Shown here: one piece after another, positions 36,877 to 47,045 of the stretch | Position numbering within the stretch: position 1 is the stretch's first letter | How the letters are laid out: the number at the start of each line of letters is the position of its first letter | DNA from: Artocarpus heterophyllus | Lineage: Eukaryota; Streptophyta; Magnoliopsida; Rosales; Moraceae | Reading direction: 5' to 3' | DNA length: 64,000 bases | Assembly (NCBI GenBank): GCA_025403435.1 | Contig: CM046330.1 | Coordinates: 18,808,239 to 18,872,238 of the forward strand | Notes under the pieces: model-generated | The model's input: only the letters and a program-made list of their open reading frames with translations | What the model was told of the DNA's origin: nothing | Databases searched by the model: none | Position numbers and translations under genes: made by a program

Positions 36877-39072
36877 TGTAACATCCCAGTATTTTCAATA
36901 CATTAAAAATGCATTAAATTAAGGATTATATTAAGATAAAAAATATAGTTTAAGAAAAAATATTGTATAATAACATGGAAAATTATATAGTATTAGAATA
37001 ATACAGTGTAAGAATTAGACTATTTAAGGTTATGTAGTATAGAAATTGGACTGTTTAAGTTAAAGCAGTATAGTAAGAATACTGCTAAGTGAAAATGCAG
37101 ATATAGGAAATGTTATGTTTGGCCTCCAAAAATTAATCAGAGGCAAGTAAAATATTTTATACAGTCTAGGAATATGTTTTGGTACTGATTTTACCATGGT
37201 AGTATAAGAAAAATACTGTGTGGTGAAAAATTACATAGTGTAAATTTTCAGGCCCTACAAAGTGGACACCCACTTGAATTCTATTGGGCCTCCAAGCCGT
37301 GAAAGGTGGCCCAATCACCTTGTGCCACATGGGTAACCCAAAGGATTACTATGAGTCACCTAAAGGATAAACATGCATTTAATGCAAAAATTGCCAAAAA
37401 ATCTCCCATTTTCTTCTCCAAACCCCACGGCAGCCATGGATGAGCTTCTTCAAAGATTTTCTCAACCCAAATCTTTGCAAAACTAATCCCAATTAAGTTC
37501 AAGAAGTGAAGCCCAAGGATTTTTAACAAGTTTTAAGGTAAAAACCTTAACTTTTTTTAAGGTTTTTCATAGTTTTTCTTAGGTTTAAGGAAGGAAAGTT
37601 ATTCAATGCATTTTTGTGTGAGAAATGCTTAGGAAAAAGGCTTTAAAGGAGCTTCTGGAGGGTTAGAATCCAAAAGTGCTATTTAGGGTAAGCTTTGAAT
37701 TTCAAAGTTTTGAAATTATGTGATTTTTAATTTGATTTTTATTCTTTGAAAGATATGTGGGTTTTCAAGCAAAGTTTTGCTTAAATCCCATAGACACATG
37801 AATTATGGCATGGTGATGTTGTGAAAATTTAGGTTTTATTGTGCAAAATGTTAGTTTTTGCAAAAAGTATTATTTTGTAATTTTAGTACTAATTTTGCAA
37901 AAATGATGAGTGGGCATGAAAATGATTCAAACAAGGGTTGGAACTGCCTATGCAGGGGTAGATTTATTGTTTAAAAATGGATTTTTACAAAAATGTCCCA
38001 AGGACTAAATTGAAAGAAAAAGTTCTTTGTCGGTAGAATTGAAAATTGCCAAAAAAACACCCCTGTACAATAAGAGTTTTGAAAAAGTTACAACATAAAA
38101 GTTGTAGATATCGACGAAACTATTAGGCATAATATATAGTTTCTTAAAATTCTACTCGGTTTAGGAGTTATGAATTTTAATAGAATTTGTTAAAATTGGA
38201 AAAAAAATTTAAAGGGCAAAATGTCATTTTTTTTCAAAGGATTTTGAATACGATACTTTGAGTAAAAATGTTCCTCATAAAAAATGGGGACTAATGGTTT
38301 AAAAAGATTATTTTTGGTTTAAGGGACAAAAATGTAAATATTTTTGTCTTTCGAGCCAAAACTGTAAAATTGTGTGAAAACTGGGTTTTCACTAGGAACG
38401 TTGGTTTCCTACACTGCTGTTGGCAGTAAGTACCATAGATGTTAAGTTTTAAGAAATTAAAGTTTAGTTAAGGAAATAATAGAAGAAAAAGAGTTAAGGG
38501 CAAAATAGTCATTTATGAAAAATGACCAAATTAGACCCGAAACACCCGATGTTGCAAAACGCTCCTTCACAGGAATTTTCTTGCAACATGTAAGCAAAGG
38601 AATGGTAAAGTTAGGCAATGAGTTTTATAAGGTTGCGAAGTTGACGAAAACCCCAATAAGGGTAAAAACGTCATTTTTACGAAAACGGCTAGAATGGAGT
38701 CGAACGCTCCGATTTAGCATAGCGTTCTCAGATGAAAAATGTTCCGTAATACGTTAAGTAACGTAACCGTCATGTGTGATGAGAGATTTAATAAGAGATG
38801 TTTAAGTAAACGAAAGGTAATCCGATAGGTTACAAAATTAAATAAAGGAAAGAGGTAAATCGATAGTACACAAGTCAAGTTAAAAGAAAAAAATGGTTAA
38901 TGTTTACGTTTTATTATCAATTGAGTGGATTGATAAAAAGAAAGTTAATTAATGACTCGGTTGTTGTATGATCAGGACACGAAAGCCGACTAAGTCGGTT
39001 GTCGTATGATCAGGACATGAAAGTCGACTAATGGAAGGAAAAGGAACGAAATAGGAACAGAAAGGAGAATGT
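36877..39072 (+). repeat. First half of the second gypsy-type LTR, cut at 39072
   Basis: Direct repeat of 31552 to about 33712. It also has a local duplication near 38958-39030 (two 'gtatgatcaggaca' copies) not seen in the full LTR. The match ends after GAGAATGT at 39072, where hAT sequence starts. Confidence 0.9.
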
Positions 39073-39255
39073 ATACACCACAATGAATACATTTAGCCCT
39101 CTCTAGATCAACATTTGGAATCTTTTCGAAATGATCCCATATAGTTGGTTTTTTTACTGATTTCTCTTTCTCTTTTATGGCAGACTCGGTGGCTGAGAAA
39201 ACTTAGTACCTTCATTATCTAATGAGGCATTGTCATCTTCCCTTTCCCCTTCCAT
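39073..39255 (-). pseudogene. hAT transposase N-terminal fragment with half a BED zinc finger
   Basis: On the minus strand an ATG at 39255 opens a short acidic N-terminus. After a frame change the reading is KKPTIWDHFEKIP and RAKCIHCG. This is the first half of a BED finger (aromatic W-x-H-F, then C-x2-C), ending exactly at 39073. The second half (H-x-x-x-C, in NHLAKC) begins at 27346 on the opposite strand, 11.7 kb away. Confidence 0.85.
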
Positions 39256-39573
39256 TTGTTGTACATGTTTAGGCCAGTGTATTGCTTCTTGATCTATTAT
39301 TTGATCTAACTATTTTAAAAATGAAGAAAATAAAAGAAAAGTAAAAATTTTGTTCACTTATAGCTAGAAGTATTGGCGCTGCATAAATAAAATATGTATA
39401 TAGACTAATTACATGGAAAGAAATATGTATATGGACTAATTAGACTCACTTGTTTCATTTCAAATTTATTTTAAAGGACAGTGAATATTTTGATCAGTGA
39501 AACATCAATGTGACTCCTTCCAAAAATTTAAAATAAGATATATGTAAGTTGATACATTCACAACTTCTATCAA

Positions 39574-39640
39574 GGGTCCATAGCTCAGTTAGCATTTAGC
39601 TATAGACCAAGAAGTCATCCAATTCAAACCCTTATTTCTT
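39574..39640 (+). mobile_element. tRNA-derived SINE-like fragment
   Basis: TAGCTCAGTTAGC (from 39581) resembles a pol III A box and ATTCAAACC (39622-39630) a B box, about 40 nt apart as in a tRNA. The acceptor arms do not pair, so it is not a tRNA gene. A T-rich tract follows. It may be a short SINE head or an old tRNA pseudogene. Confidence 0.4.
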
Positions 39641-40108
39641 TTTTCTAAGAAAGAAATAAGTATAGAAAAAATTTAATAAACTTTGTCAATCTATTATTGC
39701 TAGGATACAATAGATCTCTCAAATCAACAATATGATATTTGTCAACTAAACTGATCTATTGCTAGGCTATCAAAGAAGATAACCACTTTTAAAACATGAA
39801 AAAAAAAAGGATTAGAGGAATGGCAATGCTTACCAAGTGAGGGAAACACCGACAGAGATGCTATCATTGGAGAGATGTTGTCGTCGATAAGGGAGAGGTG
39901 TTGAGATGGCATGGTGAAGATGAAAGGAGATGGTTGTTTGAGAAGAGACGACTAGGTCCACACAGCACACTCCATGAGACTACAATGACGCCGAGAGGAG
40001 AAACGAAGAAACATAGTTGCCAAAGAGATGTTGTCGCCGACAAGGGAAGAGTGGCGTCGATTCTACGTAGGTTCAAATTAGGATGGTTTAGGAAAATCTC
40101 AACCTTCA

Positions 40109-41105
40109 AGATCAATTGATACCAACACTTGACTTTAGAACCTTATAAGTAGAGAGATCTTAGGTTCAAGTGATGAGGGACACAAAGAAATCCCAGAGGG
40201 CCATTAGGTGCCCAGAGGAGATCATACGTTGGAGTAACAAGTATAAAAGTCGACTACTATGCGGGGCATCCTGCAACTTGGGCCTATCAGGGTTGAGGCG
40301 TTACAACAAAAAGGGTCAATTAATGCTAACATTTGACTTAAGAACCTTATAAGCAGGAAAGTCTTTGATTTAAGTGTTGGAGGATGCGAAGAAATCCATG
40401 AGGGCCAACTCAAAGGGAACAGTACATATGAGTAATGAGTATAAGACCTACAAGTCCATGGGCCCAAAAAAGAGCCTAATGGAGGGTTGAGCCGTTACAA
40501 TAAAAATGGTCAATTGATGCCAACATTTGACTTAAGAACCTTATAGGTAAGGAGGTCTTAGGTTTAAGTATGGGGGGACGCAAAAAAATCCATGAGGGCC
40601 AACTCAAAGGGAACAACACATATGAGTAATGAGTATAATACTTACAAGTCCGTGGGCCCAAAAAAGGGCCTAATGGAGGGTTGAGACGTTACAATAAAAA
40701 CGCGCGTGTTTATTGTAACACTTCAACCCCCTATGGGTCTCACCTGATGGAGCCCCTGGCATAGTCCGGTTACTTATTACTCATACATACTATCCCTTTT
40801 GGACACCTAGTGGCCCTTAGGGATTTCTTCGGGTCCCCTACCACTTGAACCCAAGGCCTCCCTTCTTATAAGGTTCTTAAGTCAAGTGTTGGTACTAATT
40901 GACCTTTAAGATCAATTGGTACCAACACTTGACTTAAGAACTTTATAAGGAGGGAGGCCTTGGGTTTAAGTGTTGCAGAACACGAAGAAATCCCTGAAGG
41001 TCGCTAGGTGCTCAAAGGGGATAGTATATATAAGTAACGAGTATAAGAACCGACTATGTTATGGTCATGTGGGTGGGCCCCACGAGGGTTGAGGCATCAC
41101 ATGCT
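40109..41105. repeat. Array of five ~190-200 bp units, one inverted
   Basis: Units start near 40109, 40314 and 40508 in direct order. A fourth lies reversed at about 40706-40905, and a fifth runs forward from 40909. Each begins with 'caacacttgacttaagaacc' or a close variant and ends near 'gggttgagg(c/a)gttacaa'. Units 4 and 5 face each other and can fold back around 40905. Confidence 0.8.
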
Positions 41106-43651
41106 TTTAGTGGTCTGAGTAGAATAGGGTCCATTAATTCTCTTCTAATGGTGTTGAGGAGGGTGTTTATGGAAGAAAGTGGAGATCTAGTTCGGTTAGG
41201 ATCCTTCCATTTCAAGTTCTTAGTTGGGGTAGTTTCAAGTCTAGTTCCATGGGAGCAGCCATATGTGACAACTTCCCTCAGCAAGGAGATTTTTCTCTCG
41301 AAGATCAAATTTGGTATTTGAGCATGAGACTGAGCATGTCAGGAGCATTAATGGCAGCTGACCTAGGAGTTCTATTTCGGGTGTCCTGCCACGATGGTGT
41401 CCATATGGTAGGAGCTTTGCCTTACCAATTCAGGCAAGGCTTAGACCTTCGATCGGGCTCCCCCTTGACTTGCCCTTGATTGAGGGAAATTTGTCTCAAC
41501 TGTAAGAGTCACATGACCCTACAATAGAGTTTCCATGAGTAGGCTACTAAGGTTGGCGTGGCGGGTAAGTTCGACACAGCAAGTGACCCAGCACCATAGG
41601 TGGCTGATACATCAGATGGGTCAAAAAATAGGCTTTTCCTTAAAGCCAATAATTTTAGACATGACACAATGACACGATACAAAAATGATATGATATAAAT
41701 AGGTTTGAACCGCACGTATATTAATTGGGCCATAAAAGGTTGGCACGAATAACACAAAAATAAACATGTTGGATTCATGCTAACACGTTTAATTAAACAT
41801 GCAATAAACGTGCAGTAAACGTGTCAACATGATACAGCACGACCTGTCCGTTTATAGCACATTTAAACTTAAAATAAAAAATTTTATGGTTTTACAAGTT
41901 TAAGGATTCGAACCTTATAATTGAGGGTGTATTATTGAGCTTGCCTCCACCACACTGAATGATCATGTAATATAAAATAAAAGCTTTTAATTTATTTATT
42001 ATGATTTTAACGCTTTTGAAACTTAAAATAAAAAACTTTAATGACAATGCAGATTTAAAGATTCGAACCTTGCACCTAAAAGTGTATTATTACGTTTGCC
42101 TCCACCACACTTGATGAGCTTATGGTGTGAAATAATAGCTTCTATTTTATTTATTATGGTTTTACGTCTACCTTTTCGAAACTTCCAAACATTTAAAAGT
42201 CCCACATGGAAAAGGAAACCAAAATGTTTCTCTCAAGTCCTCTATATAAGGGACTCATTTCTTGCCTTCAACCTACGTTGCCATCTACTAATGAAGCCAA
42301 TTATGGCTTTAAAATAATTTTTCTTAAATCTGATTTTTAAAGATTGGATTGAAGAAAAAATACAGTTTAAAACATTTAATAACTTAAAGATAGGAACATT
42401 TTAATTTAAAGAGAGGAATATTTTGATGTTGGTTATGTTTGGAATTTTGAATTGGAAATGTTTGTTATGTTTGAAATTTGATTAAACATGATGTTAATTT
42501 TTTCTTTTTTCTTTTTTTATTTTTTTAATTTTTTGGGTCATAAATGTGTCATAATTGTGTTAACCCGTCACAGTCTGTTTAATAATCATGTTGGACAAAA
42601 TAAAATAGACTTATTCACATTCCTTGGCCTACCAAACCATGACCCACTTGGAGAACCCTCCCTCATGGCTTGGGTCTACATACCTTACCTTGGGCCATGC
42701 CATGGAACATGGGCTATGCTTGCACCTTGTAAAAAAGCAGGTATCAACAACTCTATCTGATTAAAATCTAAGACTTTATCTAACAAAAAAAAAAACAAAT
42801 ATTTGGTGTTGTAGCAGCATATGCATATATTATTGATGGCAGTGCTCTTTTATTTAATGTAAAGAAAAATTATCATGGGAGACACCCCAAGAATTCTAAA
42901 CCTATCTTGTTTTTGTGTTTTTTGTTGTGTCTAGATGTTTTTTTGTGTTTTTGCTGTTGTTTTATAGTTTAGAACTTGATTTTGTGTGAAAATTTTTCCA
43001 TTTCAGGTGTTAAGGAAGCATTCGAAGGAAATCCAAAATAGCTAATTTTTCAGGTGTAGTATTTAGAACGACATAAAATGATAGTCTGTTGTCAAGTGTT
43101 CCAAATATGCTAGTTGGTTATGGGAGAACATTCTCCAAATCAACCCAAGGGACCGATTGAAGCAATAGAACAACTTTGTCCTGGTGCACCACATTGTTTT
43201 TGTGTGCAGAGGAATTAGGATAAAATTTTATAATTTCAAAGATATGATTAGAAAAACTATAACGGTACAAATTTTAACTGAAATGGAGCTACGAATTATT
43301 AGTTATGGCCGTTTGAATATGTGCTCGATTAGCCAAAGGTATAGCCTTTGATATAGGGGCAAAATGGTCAGGAAAGGAATTCAAAACTGGTGGCATAGGT
43401 ATATAGGCTCTGAAGTACCTTGCATATTTCAATTTGTGAGGGAAAATCCAAGCCGATCAGAGTTTCTATGTTAAGAGCTCTAGAATTACCGTGGCTTAGA
43501 GGATAGAATCGACTCAAGAGGCTCAAATCATTGATTCCTATAAAAGGGCTAAAATAGGATTGAGGGTAAACCTCAGCATGAGCACGAGCAAATAAACTAG
43601 GTTATTAACCAATATAAAAAACCAAGAATTTCATAGGATTATTTTTTTAGA
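41106..43651. other. Repeat-rich spacer, no gene recognised
   Basis: 41106-41640 has frames without known motifs. 41650-42620 has wording (cacgtttaattaaacatg, taacccgtcac) common in plant hAT-type MITEs, around the duplicated block listed at 41865. The rest is AT-rich without recognisable content. Confidence 0.35.
41865..42165 (-). repeat. Tandem ~152-bp duplication carrying a B-box-like word
   Basis: Two copies share 'aacttaaaataaaaaa', 'gattcgaacctt', 'gtgtattatta' and 'tttgcctccaccacac'. On the minus strand each has GGTTCGAATC, matching the tRNA T-arm/pol III B box. Confidence 0.6.
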
Positions 43652-43699
43652 TTAATTTGCACTTACGGTCCTTAACTCTTTAGTATGTGACATTTTGGC

Positions 43700-43742
<43 letters not shown>

Positions 43743-43860
43743 AAACAATTTCCATACTCTTAAAACCTTGCAATTTTTAGACTTTCGTCAAAATTTGACA
43801 AACCCTAACTAATCTAGTCACGTGCGCATCATGTGTTCGTTATTTAAAGTGAATTTACAT
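43652..43860 (+). repeat. Copy A of a dispersed 200-bp repeat
   Basis: Wording such as 'atttgcacttacggtccttaa', a long T tract (43706-43730) and 'gtcaaaatttgacaaac' recurs in reverse orientation upstream of both RPL5 copies (46240-46450 and 49735-49925), with much divergence. Confidence 0.5.
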
Positions 43861-46239
43861 AAATGTCCCTATTAGTTTATTTCCCCTTTTCATTTTAATC
43901 CATTTTGAGATTTTAGATTTTCATCTAAAATCAGCTTGTTAAAGAAAAAAAAAAATCAGAGGTGCTTTGTTGGTTGATTTTTGTGACATGCAAGTGCATG
44001 TGGTGTTCTCAAGTAGTAAAGTGTACAATTAAGAATGGATGTCATTCCTATGAGGATTGTGTTAATTTTTATTAAGTACGGAAATTGTCTTAACTCTAGA
44101 ATTATTTGAATGACAAAAATCTAAATAAAATAAAATAAAATAAAATTAAAAAGAGAATTTAAATAAAAAGTTAAAAATAATAAATCCTAAAAGTATTGAG
44201 AATTATGATTTCACTGAAATTAATCTGATCCTATTTGATTGAACATATTATTGTGATATCCTCATTTTATATTGATGGTTGAATTCCCTATTCTATTCAA
44301 AGCTCTCTCTTGAGTTACACCAAAAATACTTAAGCATAAAAACGCACTATATCTCTATGTGATTTAATTATACCTTAGTTTATTATGATCTGTGGATATT
44401 CTTGTATGACTATACAAACCATGTAAGTATACATCTCTATATTACTTACAATTTATGGTAATCTACATATGTTCTTAAATCATAAATCTTCTATCGGTTT
44501 TATTATGATTGATTTAATCATCTAATTAGTAGCCAACTAATTAAAAGCATTAAATACAATATAAATACTTAACATAATTATGAGGCTCATAGTAATATTA
44601 TTTAACTAAATAAAATGTTTCCATCACAATTTCAACTAGAAATAAAATAAAACACAACAATAATAACAAAAATAAACATCAGAAATATTAATATTATAAC
44701 AAACGTTAAATATATTACAATGACAGTGAGTTTATAAATTACCCGAAATGTAGATAGGTTTGGCACGCCCTCTTTTTGACAAAACTCTCTCACTCTCAAA
44801 ATGTTAAAAATTAAAAACAAAAACTGAAAAAAAAAAATGGAAAGAAATTGCTGAGAAAACACCCAGCCTCACGGCAAGGTTCTTCCCCTCTCAAAAACTG
44901 CTCCCCATTTCACAATAACGGATTCTGCATCCATTATATAGGCAAGATGTTTGCCTTATTTTTCCACGAAGCAGGTTACAAATTATTAAGTTGTATTATT
45001 TTTATTATTCTTTTTAACTTTTCGTTGCTTTCGCTCTTCAGTTCATTTACATTATACAAAGATCAAGTGTATATATCAAATGATTGAAGCTTGAGCAGGT
45101 GAATGATTCATCATTTTTTTTTTTTCGTTTCTCTTTCTTCAGGTGCAACTAAGTCCCATTAACCATATTTCTTCTTCTTTTTTTTTATTCACAATGCTTC
45201 ATGTGCAGTCGGCAATCAAGAAGAAAAAAGACAAGTCAAAGCATCAGGTTGGACTGTGCGTCGGAAAAGCAGAAGCAACCCAGCTGCTGACTGGGTTTTG
45301 ACTCTCTAATCAGATGTTGCCGTGTGGACTAAGCTGCTGACGCGAATGTTGACCACACACTCACCGAGCGCCATGTGGAATTTGACTTCTGGCTGGCTGG
45401 GTGGGCTGAAAAATCTTTAGGAAATTGCATTTTAAACCCAGTTTTCAGAATTCTTTACATTTTTGCATTCCATTTTCGCCCCTTCAAATATTTTACAATT
45501 TAGCCTAGAAAAATTAATAATTTTACAAAATAAAAATTACTAAAAAATAATAAATATTATTACAAACATATTTTACATAAAACATACTGGAACACAGAAA
45601 AAGTACTTACTTTAGAGGATTTAATAACAAATAAAATGCTAAACAATTGGTTTTAACCTTATAAAACATACCCTATTTACGTGTTATCATGCTGCGATTT
45701 CTTCAGATCCAACAAGCACACATATTAAGAATCTTAAAAGGTGTTGCGATTTCTGCACAAAAAAAGAAGAAACAAACCAAGAATCTTACTAGATCTAACT
45801 ATTGTAGCAACAACTTAATTGATGGAGCCACAATCTAGTGTATTGATCTATAAAGCTTAAACTTTAAATGTATGATCTAATAAACTACCAACAAAATCCA
45901 AAAACCGAATTCTGATCAATAAGTTCAACCAAACTCTGAGATATGCAAAAGTTTGGGAGAATGCCAGGGTCTGCGACATCGACGCCAAAACACGATGACA
46001 AACGCCAAAGAGCATCACAAGAGGGGTCGCAATCCTCCAAAAGCCCAGCCCAATGCCTCCCCTTCGAGCTCCCTCGCATCAATCCCATTGAAAGTGCAAT
46101 CTGTTGCTTTTTTCTTTTTTATCTCAGAGTGAAGATTGATGAGCGTTTTTCATTCTTTTCGGGAAATGAGAGCTCTTTATTTATTTATTTTTTTTTAACT
46201 GTTACAAAATATAAGAATGTGATTTTATTATTATGTCCC
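43861..46239. other. AT-rich spacer, no gene recognised
   Basis: No frame shows a known domain. 44848-45087 and 45885-46269 are open but composition-driven. Several poly-A/poly-T tracts are present. Confidence 0.4.
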
Positions 46240-46450
46240 TCAAAATCAGGTCATGTGAGGATCATATGAGTGTTTCCCTCAGGTTTTTGACAGATTTTAA
46301 CGAAAGGTTTTTGAATTGCCAATGGTCGAAGAATTTAGTAGTTGTTTTGTTAAAATTAAAAAAAAAATAGACATAAATATTACTTATTAAAGAATTAAGA
46401 ACCGCTTATGCAAATTACTCAATTAAAACAACCAGAGTTAGTTTACACAA
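46240..46450 (-). repeat. Copy B of the dispersed 200-bp repeat
   Basis: Reverse orientation relative to 43652-43860; paralogous with 49735-49925 because it lies within the duplicated RPL5 block. Confidence 0.5.
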
Positions 46451-46488
46451 GTTTTGTAATGGATAAATAAATTTGTTGCAGGAATAAT

Positions 46489-46797
46489 ATTATTCCTGAG
46501 GGATTTTTAAAAATAACCTTTTGAAAAAAAAATTTTTGATCAATGATTTTTTTTTGGGACAGTTTTTGACATCAAAAAAAAGATTTTTTAGACATCAAAA
46601 TGGTTTCAGTTTTTTTTTTCATCCTGTTAAGGTTCTTTATCCTGCTATAGTCATTTTTTTTTAAAAAAAAAACTAAGACAATTTATCTACATAAAAAAAA
46701 TATTTTTTTGATTAAAAGAAAAAAAGAAGAGATTTTTACTCAATTTGAAAATTTTTTTTGCCCTTTCGACAAAATCATCCGAATAACGAATAATAAT
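46489..46797. mobile_element. Insertion present only upstream of the RPL5 pseudogene copy
   Basis: The downstream unit reads GCAGGAATAATACAATTGAG without interruption. Here about 310 bp of T/A-rich sequence lies between AATAATA-type words on both sides (near 46484 and 46789). This suggests an insertion with a 7-9 bp target duplication, as MULE-type elements make. No clear terminal inverted repeat was seen. Confidence 0.4.
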
Positions 46798-47045
46798 ATA
46801 ATTAAGATAGATGGTTGTAAAATTCTTGTTATCCACTGTCGGACACTATATGCTGACAAGAGTTCTCATCCAACTCCTACCCCTGATCTTCCTCAAATTT
46901 ACGTAAAACCCAATTCACACAACACCTATGGCATAATCGTAATAAGTCTCAACTCAAGGTCCTTTTGTAAGTTGCTGTACTAAATGCAAATACGCATATA
47001 GCGAGCGAGCTAACGCCAGAGAGAGATAACGAAAGCTCACTTCCA

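Larger units (their letters stand above)
31552..39072 (+). mobile_element. Non-autonomous gypsy-type LTR element with 4.2-kb LTRs and no pol
   Basis: A full LTR (31552-35784), a 1092-bp interior and the first half of a second LTR (36877-39072); the rest of the second LTR is at 25518-27345, inverted. LTRs start TGTAgCACCCC / TGTAACATCCC and end GTCGTCACA or the like. Such ends, the 4-kb length and the initiator-Met primer site suggest a Tekay/Del-type gypsy. The interior has no recognisable gag, RT or integrase, so it resembles a LARD that needs a helper. The first 160 bp of the two LTRs differ at roughly 14 positions by eye, so it is older than both copia elements. Target duplication: GGAAC at 31547-31551, with its reverse complement GTTCC at 25513-25517. 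Confidence 0.85.

Noticed and set aside
38515..38757. 80-residue open frame in the gypsy LTR
   Set aside because: Lies inside LTR repeat; the matching stretch of the other LTR is not open in the same way, so it is chance.
39574..39640. Possible functional tRNA gene
   Set aside because: A- and B-box-like words are present, but the acceptor stem and anticodon arm do not pair.
44848..46269. Several 65-108 residue frames upstream of the RPL5 block
   Set aside because: No known domain, no splice-consistent neighbours, composition like the surrounding AT-rich spacer.
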